Source of the DNA: a virus
Strand: one strand, 5' to 3'
Length of the DNA: 64,000 bases
Virus record (IMG/VR): IMGVR_UViG_3300025030_000054
Location: 1 to 64,000 of that record
A model generated the notes under the pieces. It saw only the letters and a list, made by a program, of their open reading frames with translations, did not search any database and was not told the DNA's origin. A program made the position numbers and the translations under genes. Below, piece after piece: positions 36,460-45,540 of the stretch (within the stretch, counting starts at the first letter, position 1; each line of letters opens with the position of its first letter).

Positions 36460-36469
36460 GGTAATTACC
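36460..36469. promoter_or_regulatory. GGTAATTACC palindrome, copy 21
   Basis: Context AAATAGGTAATTACCTAAAT, eight bases ahead of CGGAGGG of the 36491 gene. Confidence 0.75.
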
Positions 36470-36490
36470 TAAATCAACGGAGGGAACAAA

Positions 36491-38074
36491 ATGAAAGATT
36501 TGTTGAAAACTACTGGCACGGTTTTGAGAAAACATGGTCTTCCTGATACAATGCTTGAGAAACTGCACGATCAGATGCGTGATGCAAAGAGCAGCCTTGA
36601 CTCCACTCTCGGTCTTACAGAATCCACTCTTTTCCGTAAGTCTATCCCGCTTGCTAGGAAAGAGGCAGATGTGCGTAAAGATTATCCGCAGACCTATTCG
36701 GTAATTGCTCATGTTCTTCATCAGGCAATTCAGGCAGGTTCTCCGATTGACTTGGGTTCTGTTTCTCTGATTGAAAATACCGTGAAAGTCAAGAATCAGG
36801 AAAGTAAACTGTCTAGGGTACTGGCCAAGCAACTTAAAGGACAAGAGGAAGTGCTCAAGTATTGTATGCCTGAACTCGGTATCAGCAAACCTGAGCAGTT
36901 TCTTCCTAAACTTGGCGATATAGTAAAGTCTGGAAGGCAACTTTGGGTTTCGACCAACATACTTGATTTCATTTATGCGTCGGAACATGCCTCCTTTACT
37001 TCTTGCCATTCCCTCAGCGGGTGCCACTTCAACGGTAACTTGGCATACGCTAGGGATGGTCTGACCTTGATAACCTTCGTTTCTGACGAAAAGGCAACCG
37101 CAGCGCAGCATGAAATTTATAAGCTGGGAAGGAGCTGGATGTTTGTCGTGGATAATACAATCATACAGCCCAAGTCTTATGGCGCTTACTACGATTTTGA
37201 AAGGGACACTGCGAGGCTGTTTGTAGAAGAGAAGATCGCGGAGTCTCTAGGGGTAGAAAACAAGTGGAAGATCAAACGCGGCGGTAGCATTGGCGAGGTA
37301 TATTTTGAGGAGCCTAAAGATAAGTATGCCAGCTCTGGTAGTGGTGCGCTCTACCTTGACAACTATGATCTGGATATCTCCTACATGGGTTCGTATAATT
37401 CTCCTAGCGTAGAGTTTTCTGCAGCAATGTGCTTGGAGTGTGGCCAGACCACTGATTATACTCAGAAGGGAGTTTGCACAGAACATGACGGCAAAGTTAA
37501 AGCAACCTGCCCGATCTGCGGAGAAAGGCACATCACTCACAATATGTACAACGTTGGTGGGGAAGAAGGTACTGTCTGTTCAACGTGCTTTACCCTAGAG
37601 TTTGGTCAGTGCAATCAGTGTGGAAACTATCATCGTAAGGGTGCTTTGGAAACTATCGACGGTAGGTTTGTTTGTGCTCCCTGCAAACAAAACCACTACA
37701 CAACCTGCGATTGCTGCGGAACTTTTAGCAAAAAAGACAAACTGGCTAATCTGAAAGGTGTTGGAAATGCTTGCCTTTCGTGCCAAGATAAGTACATGCT
37801 CTGCTCAATCTGTGGCGACTATCATCTTAAATCTGACGTTGAGTATTACAAGTATGTCGGTCGGGTGTGCAAAGTCTGCGTCGAATTTAGCACCTTCCCT
37901 TGCATTTCCTGCGGAGAAGTTCACCCTATGTCTGACAGAAAGGTAACTGGAAAGGAATCTCTCTGTACTGCTTGTGAGGCTCGTAGGGAAGGAAAAGAAG
38001 TTACACTTAAGTTTAAGCCTAAGTACGCTGATCTTCCTGAAGGTTGGGACGACTATGTAGAAGAAGTCGGCTAA
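36491..38074 (+). CDS. Multi-zinc-knuckle protein, 527 aa, unknown
   Basis: The N-terminal 300 residues are a folded domain with WVSTNILDFIYASEH then SCHSLSGCHFNGNLAYARDG and later GRSWMFVVDN, a set that recurs in phage and mobile-element proteins without assigned activity. The C-terminal part (about residue 315-505) has eleven CxxC motifs (CLEC, CPIC, CSTC, CNQC, CAPC, CDCC, CLSC, CSIC, CKVC, CISC, CTAC), many followed by CG-x(2)-H, an array of tandem zinc knuckles for RNA, DNA or protein binding. Codons are C-ending rich as in 34091. Palindrome copy 21 lies in its leader. Confidence 0.85.
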   Translation: MKDLLKTTGTVLRKHGLPDTMLEKLHDQMRDAKSSLDSTLGLTESTLFRKSIPLARKEADVRKDYPQTYSVIAHVLHQAIQAGSPIDLGSVSLIENTVKVKNQESKLSRVLAKQLKGQEEVLKYCMPELGISKPEQFLPKLGDIVKSGRQLWVSTNILDFIYASEHASFTSCHSLSGCHFNGNLAYARDGLTLITFVSDEKATAAQHEIYKLGRSWMFVVDNTIIQPKSYGAYYDFERDTARLFVEEKIAESLGVENKWKIKRGGSIGEVYFEEPKDKYASSGSGALYLDNYDLDISYMGSYNSPSVEFSAAMCLECGQTTDYTQKGVCTEHDGKVKATCPICGERHITHNMYNVGGEEGTVCSTCFTLEFGQCNQCGNYHRKGALETIDGRFVCAPCKQNHYTTCDCCGTFSKKDKLANLKGVGNACLSCQDKYMLCSICGDYHLKSDVEYYKYVGRVCKVCVEFSTFPCISCGEVHPMSDRKVTGKESLCTACEARREGKEVTLKFKPKYADLPEGWDDYVEEVG

Positions 38075-38085
38075 ATCTTCTTCAA

Positions 38086-38124
38086 GGCTGTCTAGTTTTG
38101 CTTTTGTTAGGGGACTAGACAGCC
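38086..38124 (+). other. Perfect 11-bp hairpin after the 36491 gene
   Basis: GGCTGTCTAGT (38086-38096) pairs with ACTAGACAGCC (38114-38124). No U-tract follows, so partial termination or RNA protection rather than a full stop. Confidence 0.6.
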
Positions 38125-38164
38125 ACTGTAAGTAAACTTGGAAGAACCTAAAGGGGGACATAGA

Positions 38165-39463
38165 ATGGGTTATAAATTAAACACAATTCAAGAAGTGCTG
38201 GAAATGCCTACTGACGAAATGCTCCCAGCGTGTACAGATTACCTACTAGACTACTTTGAAGCTGACCCGAAGTCTGATCCGAAGGTTTACGTTTTGGAGG
38301 ATGATTTTGTATATGCCATCGGAGAAAGTCCTATCACTATCGTAGCGCACGTTGATACGGTTCGTGATAGATACATGCAAAAAGTGCCTACAAAAAATAC
38401 AGCCAACATAGTTCTAGCGAGTAGCAAGAAAGATGATTCGATGGTTCTTTGTCAAGACAGAAATGTTATCACAAACCTCAACGGAGTTCTGGGGGCCGAT
38501 GACAGAGCGGGAGTCTTCGGGTGCCTTGAGATAGTCAGACGTTGTAGTGAAGCTGGCTTACCTTTGCCAAGTGTCATTCTTACTAACGGGGAAGAGAGCG
38601 GGGGAATTGGTGTTGGGGCTTTTTGCAGATCTAAAATCTTTGAAGAACATGACAAAGGAAGGACCAAACTCTTTGTAGAAATGGACCGCTGCAACGCTAC
38701 AGAATGGGTTACTTACGGTGCTAAACTGCCTTCGGAAGTAGTTTCGTATGTTGAGTCGTTCGGATTCCATAAAGGTCATGGGTCATATTCTGATATAGCA
38801 GACTTGCAGGAGGAATATTTAATTCCTGCTGTAAACGTAAGTATCGGATATTACTCACAGCATTCGGCTTGTGAAAAACTTCATGTGGATGAGATGTACT
38901 TAACCATTGAGAGAGTTTTTCAAATGGTTAAAGATCCTATTGACAAACTCTATAAAGTAGATGCTGATGTTAAGGGCTATGGGTGGGATGAAGATTGGTA
39001 CAACCATTATAACCACAAAAACTATGTCAGTACTAACCACAACAAACCAAAAACAGAAACTCCTAAAACAACTACTAACAAGACTACCAAAGGAGTTACT
39101 TCATTTCCACAAGGCAAGCCTGGAAAAACTTCTGTTGATAATGCTCTGGATGCTATTACGAGGGGTGGATTTTGTATCAGTTGTGGGCATATCTGGAGTG
39201 ATTGCGAATGCGGCGAAATGCTTAAGGACATTGCAGCATACATGTACAAGGAAGAGATAGAGTTCCTCTTAGAGAACTACCTGTTTCCGGAAGATTCTAT
39301 GCATATTCTTCTCACTGCGTTTTTGGAAATGGAAAATGACCAGATTGCTGCAATAGACGTTGCTGTTGTGGCTGACGAAGGGACCAAGCTGCTAATTCAA
39401 AATAATGCTGTTGAGCAGTTTGCTAAAGAATCTGAGAATAACGAGGGGGTAGGAAATGCCTAA
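38165..39463 (+). CDS. Zinc-dependent M20/M42-like peptidase
   Basis: 432 aa from ATG at 38165. Co-catalytic metal motifs: IVAHVDTV (H-x-D), GADDRAGVFG (bridging Asp), TNGEESGGIG (catalytic Glu pair), VEMDR and a late SIGYYSQHSACEKLHVDE with the final His. The order matches M20/M42 aminopeptidases. The last 110 residues carry a zinc ribbon-like CISCGHIWSDCEC. Such peptidases occur in some large phages; the substrate is unknown, perhaps peptides released by host proteolysis or a host signal peptide. Confidence 0.82.
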   Translation: MGYKLNTIQEVLEMPTDEMLPACTDYLLDYFEADPKSDPKVYVLEDDFVYAIGESPITIVAHVDTVRDRYMQKVPTKNTANIVLASSKKDDSMVLCQDRNVITNLNGVLGADDRAGVFGCLEIVRRCSEAGLPLPSVILTNGEESGGIGVGAFCRSKIFEEHDKGRTKLFVEMDRCNATEWVTYGAKLPSEVVSYVESFGFHKGHGSYSDIADLQEEYLIPAVNVSIGYYSQHSACEKLHVDEMYLTIERVFQMVKDPIDKLYKVDADVKGYGWDEDWYNHYNHKNYVSTNHNKPKTETPKTTTNKTTKGVTSFPQGKPGKTSVDNALDAITRGGFCISCGHIWSDCECGEMLKDIAAYMYKEEIEFLLENYLFPEDSMHILLTAFLEMENDQIAAIDVAVVADEGTKLLIQNNAVEQFAKESENNEGVGNA

Positions 39464-39869
39464 GTTTAAGAGAGGAGATTTTGTACTAGATACCTACTAT
39501 GCTAGGCTAGGAATTGTTGCTGACACTGGCCAACACCGAATCAGAATATACCTACCTGACACTGATAGGTACCAAAATGAGAGCCCTAGCTACCTGAAAC
39601 CTCTAAAACGATCTTTCAAAGCTACCTTCGTGTCACTTGGCAGGGGTTCGGTAACAGCCATTATAAACCAACCCACAGAAGCTGCTGCTAGAGCTAGAGC
39701 TGCTAAACTAATTTCTAATTCTAGTCTAAGGGATAGCTGTGGGAATAGGCTTGAATCTTTAGGCTGGACTTATCCTTCATGTGAGGGGGCGAAAGAACTT
39801 AAGCCGATTCTAGTTCACTTAGAAGACTTAACCCCTATGCTTGAAGAAGGGCTGACTCATTTAACTTGA
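39456..39869 (+). CDS. Hypothetical protein with SH3-like start
   Basis: 137 aa. KFKRGDFVLDTYYARLGIVAD is a barrel-like start. The second half (FKATFVSLGRGSVTAIINQPTEAAARARA) resembles the second half of the 35654 protein. Overlaps the peptidase gene by eight bases. Unknown. Confidence 0.77.
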   Translation: MPKFKRGDFVLDTYYARLGIVADTGQHRIRIYLPDTDRYQNESPSYLKPLKRSFKATFVSLGRGSVTAIINQPTEAAARARAAKLISNSSLRDSCGNRLESLGWTYPSCEGAKELKPILVHLEDLTPMLEEGLTHLT

Positions 39870-39879
39870 GGAGGTACCT

Positions 39880-40434
39880 ATGGGGCATCATAAAGAGCTA
39901 CCTGAATCTGTGAAACAACATGCAGATAGGGTAGGTAGATTGGCCAGACTATCTGCAAGAGCTACTGGCAAAGACGAGAGAGCAGCTTATCTTGCGGGTA
40001 TTTTTCACGATGACGGGAAAGCTACCTTGCCTCCTGAACTGTTTGACGGCAGGGAGATAACCTTAGAAGAGTACTTGCTAATCAAAGAACACGCTATAAG
40101 AGGCTACCTTGATCTAAAAGAGAGGATGCCCTTCACCGGACTATGCTCTGGTTTACACCATGAAATGTCTGTGGTGGACGGCTATGGAATTACTTTGGAG
40201 GATATCCCTAAAGAATTATCTTTCGCAGACCTTAAAAAGATTTTAGACATTGCCACCATAGTTTCCATCGCAGACTTCATAGATGCTTATAATACTAGGA
40301 AGACTTCAATAGGACTTGGTGGTGCTAAAAAATTGGGGCTGAAAGAACTTCTCTGTAATAGGTACCCCTCAGAAATCCCTTTAGTGACTGTGATGTTGGA
40401 ATTGAGCGAAGAATTGTACAAACAAACCACCTGA
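39880..40434 (+). CDS. HD-GYP-like phosphohydrolase
   Basis: 184 aa. VKQHADRVGRLARL (first His), FHDDGKATLPPELF (HD pair), LIKEHAIRGY (His), CSGLHHEMSVVDGYG (HH and the GYP-equivalent GYG), and a final SIADFIDA Asp. This is the HD-GYP order, a branch that hydrolyses cyclic di-nucleotides. A phage copy could degrade c-di-GMP or a CBASS signal (inference), or be a general nucleotidase. AGGAGGT precedes. Confidence 0.75.
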   Translation: MGHHKELPESVKQHADRVGRLARLSARATGKDERAAYLAGIFHDDGKATLPPELFDGREITLEEYLLIKEHAIRGYLDLKERMPFTGLCSGLHHEMSVVDGYGITLEDIPKELSFADLKKILDIATIVSIADFIDAYNTRKTSIGLGGAKKLGLKELLCNRYPSEIPLVTVMLELSEELYKQTT

Positions 40435-40455
40435 GAAACCAAAAGGAGAAATAAT

Positions 40456-41274
40456 ATGGATGAGAATAGCAAGCAGGGAGGTGAGGTGATTGAGAGTGTG
40501 GATTTAGGTAATACCAATTTAGAGCCTAAGCACAGGGAAAATTCATCTAAAGAATTATTTCAAAAAGATCCGGCAAGGTATTGGTACATTGAAGGAATGA
40601 GAGACGAAATAGAGTTACTGTACGAAGAGGCGGCTACTAAATACACCGCTGCGTACACTCAGGCAATTAGGGAAGGTAGATCTTCCGCGTTGCCTTACAA
40701 GTGGGAAGCCATGCGGTGTATTGAATTTGCAGCGATTTATAAAGGTTTAATGGATGAATGGGCAGCTACTAAAAATACTGGCCGAATGATTGACGAGCAT
40801 CAGCACATGGTTCACTGGTATGATGAGAAATCAGTGGTACCAAAAGAATTACTCGACGTGTACAAGAAAAAGGTTCCTGCGGGATTTCTATATAACGTAG
40901 TAATATATAACAGAGAAAATAAACAATGCCGGTTTGTCCACTCACTAGATTATCATAAGGACTCTGACCCTCTTATGGATAGAGAGTATGTTGCATATCC
41001 TGGAGGGTTTGTTCAGGCAAATGTGTATATCAAAGACCCTGAAGTTATCTTTCACAAGTGGATGTTAACCTCTAATAAACTTAATGACACACACGATTTC
41101 AGGAATGCGGTTAAGAGAAGCATCAGACTGAGGTACTTGCAAATGCCTGATTCGCTTAGACAAGAAATGCACAAGAGTAGTGTGTACAAAAAGTATGTGG
41201 CTCCCGCTATTGGAAATCGTAGTGTGGGTAGTTTGTTCGATGACTTTGTTGCCTACAAGGCTGGGTTAGTATGA
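40456..41274 (+). CDS. Hypothetical protein, 272 aa
   Basis: Mostly helical (YIEGMRDEIELLYEEAATKY, CIEFAAIYKGLMDEWAATK) with a central beta segment. No motif recognised. AAAGGAG precedes. Overlaps the next MKHLK-family gene by four bases. Confidence 0.8.
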   Translation: MDENSKQGGEVIESVDLGNTNLEPKHRENSSKELFQKDPARYWYIEGMRDEIELLYEEAATKYTAAYTQAIREGRSSALPYKWEAMRCIEFAAIYKGLMDEWAATKNTGRMIDEHQHMVHWYDEKSVVPKELLDVYKKKVPAGFLYNVVIYNRENKQCRFVHSLDYHKDSDPLMDREYVAYPGGFVQANVYIKDPEVIFHKWMLTSNKLNDTHDFRNAVKRSIRLRYLQMPDSLRQEMHKSSVYKKYVAPAIGNRSVGSLFDDFVAYKAGLV

Positions 41275-41600
41275 AAAAATATCTTAAAGTTCGTGGAGAG
41301 TTGGTCTACCCAGATAACAAATTCGTTCGTATGACAGTGCTAGAAAATAGTCATGATGGTTATGAGTTTGGTGGGAACTCTGATGGCAGGCTTGGTGGTT
41401 ATGTATTTGTAACTGGAAGAATCAGACTTAGGGCCACTAAAACAGCACTTCCAAGTTTTTATGTAGCTCCTGCAGGCACATATTATGTATGGGTAACTCT
41501 AGGAAACCCAATAGGCGGCTCTATCCTAATACCCATAGAGTACTGGAAAGAAGTTAAAGAAGCTGTTCTAACCTACAACGAATGGGGGAAATCTCAATGA
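41271..41600 (+). CDS. MKHLK-family protein 10
   Basis: 109 aa. KKYLKVRGELVYPDNKFVRM, TVLENSHDGYEFGGNS and EAVLTYNEWGK. Start overlaps the previous stop, and its stop overlaps the start of copy 11 (ATGA). Confidence 0.8.
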   Translation: MKKYLKVRGELVYPDNKFVRMTVLENSHDGYEFGGNSDGRLGGYVFVTGRIRLRATKTALPSFYVAPAGTYYVWVTLGNPIGGSILIPIEYWKEVKEAVLTYNEWGKSQ

Positions 41601-42211
41601 AACATTTAAAACTACGTGCTGAATTGGATAAGATAGATAAAAATTTCTGTTTTGTGGAGGTAGTTGAGCAGACACATAGGAGGTTAGATTTTGGGGTTAC
41701 TTTTAGTGGAGCCGGTTCTTTTGCTCATGGAGAGATTATGCTAGTGTCTTATGGAGAACCTCAGTGGGTTAACCACGGATTTGGCCGGGGTGGACATTCA
41801 GGGGTAGCCTTCCGGTTGTATGTACGGGGTCATCAAGAACAAAGAGATAAAGATAAAGTGAGAGTACCTACAAACATGTGGCCTAAAATAAAAGCTGCTG
41901 TTTTGGCTTATAATGAATTTTATTCTGGTAATAAAGAGGTGAAGAAAGAGAGTAAGGTAGAACCAGTAGTTAAAGCGACTGTTAAAAGTAAGGCTGATAA
42001 AGAATCTGACTGGGGCAGAATAACCAAAGAGTCTTTTGAGAAGTGCCTTGCTCAATATACTTCCACACTGGACACTGAATTTATTTATAGTGACTCAGTA
42101 GTAGAAGCGCCGCCAAGTCCACGGTGGCAAGCTACAAGGCGTACCTTTAACACTGATTTAAGGGGCTACATTACTTCTGCCTATTTTTTGGATGACCTTA
42201 ATGGCGACTAA
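41597..42211 (+). CDS. MKHLK-family protein 11 with 90-residue tail
   Basis: 204 aa from ATG at 41597. Family domain residues 1-115 (KHLKLRAELDKIDKNFCFVEV, VEQTHRRLDFGV, WPKIKAAVLAYNEFY), then a charged linker and a C-terminal segment with no recognised motif. Translationally coupled to copy 10. Confidence 0.8.
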   Translation: MKHLKLRAELDKIDKNFCFVEVVEQTHRRLDFGVTFSGAGSFAHGEIMLVSYGEPQWVNHGFGRGGHSGVAFRLYVRGHQEQRDKDKVRVPTNMWPKIKAAVLAYNEFYSGNKEVKKESKVEPVVKATVKSKADKESDWGRITKESFEKCLAQYTSTLDTEFIYSDSVVEAPPSPRWQATRRTFNTDLRGYITSAYFLDDLNGD

Positions 42212-42398
42212 AAAACTTATCAGCCTGAGTCTAACAAAAGATGAAATAGCTCTGCTAGACACTCTTGTAATTATTGCAGAAAATAGAGCTATAAACCCCA
42301 AGCAAGTGAACAGAAGTACAGTTATCCGCGACCTTATGGTAAACTCCATGAGAGAGATACAGAGTACTAAAACTTCTCAAGGAGGTAACAATGAGTAA
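42201..42398 (+). CDS. Ribbon-helix-helix (CopG-like) DNA-binding protein
   Basis: 65 aa from ATG at 42201. KLISLSLTKDEIALLDTLVI is the beta strand plus first helix, and NRSTVIRDLMVNSMRE the second helix, the RHH dimer pattern. Such proteins bind short palindromic DNA operators, so it is one candidate reader of the dispersed palindrome, without proof. An in-frame ATG at 42192 is an alternative start. Confidence 0.72.
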   Translation: MATKKLISLSLTKDEIALLDTLVIIAENRAINPKQVNRSTVIRDLMVNSMREIQSTKTSQGGNNE

Positions 42399-42723
42399 AG
42401 AAAATGGGGCAGAAAGGGTGACTGTAACTATTGAAGCACCGCCTAGCTTTTCTGTTGTTGAATACATTGAGTTGGTAAAGCAGGAAGGCTACAAAAATGA
42501 TTACATGAATTTCAACTTCGACCAACTTCTTGAAGATCTTCCTAAAGCCATGAAATCGTTTACAAATGACATAGTAGCCAAAGCAATACTTTCGCATAGT
42601 TATGGAGAGATGCTGGCAAAACATTTTAGAAATTGGGTCAGGGGAAACATGGACGAGACCTTAGAGTACGCTTGTGGTGGGGCTAGCATCGGAGAAGACG
42701 AGGAGGGACTTGCTGAATGTTAA
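42391..42723 (+). CDS. Hypothetical protein, 110 aa
   Basis: RVTVTIEAPPSFSVVEYIELV then a helical stretch with FDQLLEDLPKAMKSF and an acidic end. Overlaps the RHH gene by eight bases and the next gene by seven. AAGGAGGT precedes. Unknown. Confidence 0.77.
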   Translation: MSKENGAERVTVTIEAPPSFSVVEYIELVKQEGYKNDYMNFNFDQLLEDLPKAMKSFTNDIVAKAILSHSYGEMLAKHFRNWVRGNMDETLEYACGGASIGEDEEGLAEC

Positions 42724-43310
42724 AAGTAGAAAACATCGGAGTGTTTAATATTGAAGGTGCTTTCAGGGGCATGAGAAATCCTTTGGAAAGTTGGGATAAG
42801 TCGGACAATGGAGGACCGAAAGATTTAGCTCTGGCAAAGAAACTAGTAGCTGCTGGAACGGATCATAGTAAATTCATGAGGCAGATTTTTGTAAGCATGG
42901 ATATCACTACCTCTATGAGTCTTTGGAGTGAACTTGACACATACAAGGTAAGCACAGTAAGAAACAGCACCAGCCGTATGCACCGTCTCGGCTCCAGACT
43001 TTTAACTGCTGAGGATTTTAGTTGGGACAATGAAGAAGGTATTGTAGAATTGACTCCTTACAGAGAATCTTTTCTAAAGGAAATAAATACCCGTATAACA
43101 GTTTGGCAGGAAACTAAGGATAAGAATCTTTGGAGGCAGATAGTTCTTGACCTACCTGCTAGTTATAATTTTCTAAGTACTTGGACAGGTAACTATCAGG
43201 TACTGAGAGCAATTTATCATGCCCGTAAGAACCATAAGCAAAGAGAATTTAGAGAGTTATGTGGCGAGGTAATTGCTAAATTGCCTTACAGTGAACTTAT
43301 TACAGATTAA
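42717..43310 (+). CDS. ThyX-like (Thy1) family protein
   Basis: 197 aa. SMDITTSMSLWSELDTYKV then VRNSTSRMH, and late YHARKNHKQREFRELCG with LPYSEL. This matches a phage/firmicute family annotated as flavin-dependent thymidylate synthase-like because SxLWxExDTY...SxxxRMH aligns with the ThyX core. The canonical RHRxxSxNExSxRY is not present, so activity as dTMP synthase is doubtful. Overlaps the previous gene. Confidence 0.6.
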   Translation: MLKVENIGVFNIEGAFRGMRNPLESWDKSDNGGPKDLALAKKLVAAGTDHSKFMRQIFVSMDITTSMSLWSELDTYKVSTVRNSTSRMHRLGSRLLTAEDFSWDNEEGIVELTPYRESFLKEINTRITVWQETKDKNLWRQIVLDLPASYNFLSTWTGNYQVLRAIYHARKNHKQREFRELCGEVIAKLPYSELITD

Positions 43311-43320
43311 GGAGGAGTCT

Positions 43321-43743
43321 ATGAAAGTCGGTGACATTATAGGGGCTGGAGACGGAACTTTGATAGGCTTAACATGCAGTATTGAAAGTATACAAGGTAA
43401 GCAAATAGATGCTTGGGTTATTAATGGAGAATGGAATATTACTTTCTTTTTAGATAATAGAGCCACTATATGTCACTCTCCAGAAGGTCCAAGAGAGTTG
43501 CCTAGACAGAAAATTATGACAACATTCCCGATTCCTAAAGGACTAAATTATAATGAGCAGTTAGAGTATATGAATAAGCAATTTAGCAGCAGCCCTATAA
43601 TTAGGTATACTACCGGCAAACTCTTAATGGTTAGGATGTGGGCATCTAAAATTCAAGATTCTTTAGCAGCAGCCTCAGTAGCATTTAAAAAGACATGGAA
43701 AGGAGAACCAGAAGATATCTCTGATAGCGATATCCCATTCTAA
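43321..43743 (+). CDS. Hypothetical protein with SSB-like acidic tail
   Basis: 140 aa. ATG at 43321 after AAGGAGG. Compact beta-rich centre (IIGAGDGTLIGLTCSIE, INGEWNITFFLDNR) and an acidic end EPEDISDSDIPF identical in type to the tail of single-strand binding proteins that recruit replication partners. Upstream of the ligase, so possibly a single-strand-binding protein or a protein that mimics its tail. Confidence 0.65.
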   Translation: MKVGDIIGAGDGTLIGLTCSIESIQGKQIDAWVINGEWNITFFLDNRATICHSPEGPRELPRQKIMTTFPIPKGLNYNEQLEYMNKQFSSSPIIRYTTGKLLMVRMWASKIQDSLAAASVAFKKTWKGEPEDISDSDIPF

Positions 43744-43760
43744 AAATTAAAGGAGACTAA

Positions 43761-45119
43761 ATGAAAGAATTTCAAGTGCTTAAAGATATTCAAAATACTA
43801 CCTCCAAAAAAGAAAAAGAGGCCATCTTGTATTGTAATGATTCAGAGACTCTTAGAAAGATGCTTCTGTACTGTTACTCTCCGCTTCTCACGTACAGAGT
43901 TAAACAGATTGATTTTCCAGATAAATATAACACTGTCCAGCCAGATATTTCTGATGAACTGTTCCGACTACTTGACCTACTAGCTACACACACGGTCGGG
44001 ACAAATGACGCTAAAGCTATGATTAAAAGATTGCTAGCTAAGTGTACGGAAGATGGTGCTAATTGGGTTTGTAAAATAATTAGTAAAGACCTTAAGATAG
44101 GGATTTCTGAGTCAACCATCAACAAAGCTTTTCCTGACCTTGTGCCTACTTTTAAGGTTCAATTAGCACTTCCGATGACTGAGCCTAAATCTGGGGAAAC
44201 TAGGTGGGACACAATTACTTACCCTAACTCTTGGATTCAGGAAGTTAAGCTAGACGCTCTTAGGTGCGTTGCTCTGTGTGATGGTGAAAAAGTTATATTT
44301 AGTAGCCGTGAAGGGTTTGAATTTGAGTCTTTAGATTTCCTGGCCAGCGAAGTTTTGAAGTTAGCTCAAGGTCGTGCTATAGTTTTAGACGGTGAAATTG
44401 TAGCGACTACTTACAATCCAAACTGTAAGGTTGCTAAAAAGAACTTTGAAGCAGGAACTAAATGGGTATTTCCTCAATCAAGTAGCATGGTCCGTTCAAG
44501 CAAAGGTTCATACACTGAAGAGGAAATGAAAAGGTGCCTTACCTACGTAGTTTGGGATGTTGTTAGTTACGACTACTTTCTGAGCCAAGGGAAAGAAGGA
44601 ACTTGCAAGCCTCTAAGGTACCGTAAAACTGAACTGGCGGGTATGTTTGAGGCGACTTCTGAACTTTCTAACATAAAGCGGATTTCAAGTAGACCTGTAG
44701 AATCTAAGGAAGGGGCTGTCGAATATCACAAAGAAATGATTGACCGAGACGAAGAAGGCACGATGCTGAAAGATCTTGATGCTGTTTATGAGTTTAAAAG
44801 GTCGCCTACTGTGTTGAAATTAAAAGACTTTTTTACAAGTGACCTGAGAATCATAGGAGCAGTAGAAGGTACTAAAGGTTCTAAGTATGAAATGTCTTTG
44901 GGCACTTTGGTAGTCAGTGACGATGCAGATTTGGTTAGTGAGGTGGGAACTGGAATTGACGACGATCTTAGGTTAAACATGTGGTTCAGGCATAAACGAG
45001 GAGAACTTGTTGGGGGAATTGTTGAAGTAATTTTTCAGGAACGCACGGCAGATAATAGTTTGAGACTCCCTGTGTTCGTTAGAGAGCGTCCTGAAAAAAT
45101 GGAAGTTTCGTGGGGCTGA
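43761..45119 (+). CDS. ATP-dependent DNA ligase
   Basis: 452 aa. Motif I EVKLDALR (KxDG with Ala for Gly), motif Ia SREGFEF, motif III VLDGEIV, motif IV DEEGTMLK and motif V VLKLKDF, followed by an OB-fold region (LRIIGAVEGTKGS, GTLVV). The order and length fit phage ATP-dependent ligases. The KxDA variant is unusual. Likely joins Okazaki fragments during phage replication. AAAGGAG precedes. Confidence 0.9.
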   Translation: MKEFQVLKDIQNTTSKKEKEAILYCNDSETLRKMLLYCYSPLLTYRVKQIDFPDKYNTVQPDISDELFRLLDLLATHTVGTNDAKAMIKRLLAKCTEDGANWVCKIISKDLKIGISESTINKAFPDLVPTFKVQLALPMTEPKSGETRWDTITYPNSWIQEVKLDALRCVALCDGEKVIFSSREGFEFESLDFLASEVLKLAQGRAIVLDGEIVATTYNPNCKVAKKNFEAGTKWVFPQSSSMVRSSKGSYTEEEMKRCLTYVVWDVVSYDYFLSQGKEGTCKPLRYRKTELAGMFEATSELSNIKRISSRPVESKEGAVEYHKEMIDRDEEGTMLKDLDAVYEFKRSPTVLKLKDFFTSDLRIIGAVEGTKGSKYEMSLGTLVVSDDADLVSEVGTGIDDDLRLNMWFRHKRGELVGGIVEVIFQERTADNSLRLPVFVRERPEKMEVSWG

Positions 45120-45133
45120 TTGGTAGCAAAATA

Positions 45134-45143
45134 GGTAATTACC
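45134..45143. promoter_or_regulatory. GGTAATTACC palindrome, copy 22
   Basis: Context AAATAGGTAATTACCTAAAT, nine bases ahead of AAGGAGG of MKHLK protein 12. Confidence 0.74.
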
Positions 45144-45165
45144 TAAATCTTAAGGAGGGGGTACA

Positions 45166-45540
45166 ATGAAGCACCTTAAAATACGGGCAGAGTACAGACC
45201 TGCCACAAAAGACGTAGAAGTAACTTTATTAGAGCAGTCGCATTTTGGTACTGATTTCGGTAGGATAGAAGATGCTTTTAAGATTGATCCAAAAAATAAT
45301 TGTGTGTTTAAACATAATGGTGTGGCGATTTATAGCCATATCACTTACAATAGAACCCCAATCTATTTTCACAAAAACAAGTACTCAAACGAAGTAAACA
45401 AAATTACCACTTGGATTTGCTTAGGAGATAGTTCCTCAATATTCAAACAAACTAAAGTAGAAAACACAGTGCCGATTGCTGAATGGCCAGCCTTGAAAGC
45501 AGCTATTGAAGCCTACAACGAATGGGGAGTTATCCAATGA
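45166..45540 (+). CDS. MKHLK-family protein 12
   Basis: 124 aa. KHLKIRAEYRPATKDVEVTL, LEQSHFGTDFGRIE, a Lys-rich insert in the middle and EWPALKAAIEAYNEWGV. Overlaps copy 13 by four bases. Confidence 0.82.
   Translation: MKHLKIRAEYRPATKDVEVTLLEQSHFGTDFGRIEDAFKIDPKNNCVFKHNGVAIYSHITYNRTPIYFHKNKYSNEVNKITTWICLGDSSSIFKQTKVENTVPIAEWPALKAAIEAYNEWGVIQ

Noticed and set aside
42717-43310. Functional thymidylate synthase (thyX)
   Set aside because: The ThyX signature RHRxxSxNExSxRY is missing; recorded as ThyX-like only.
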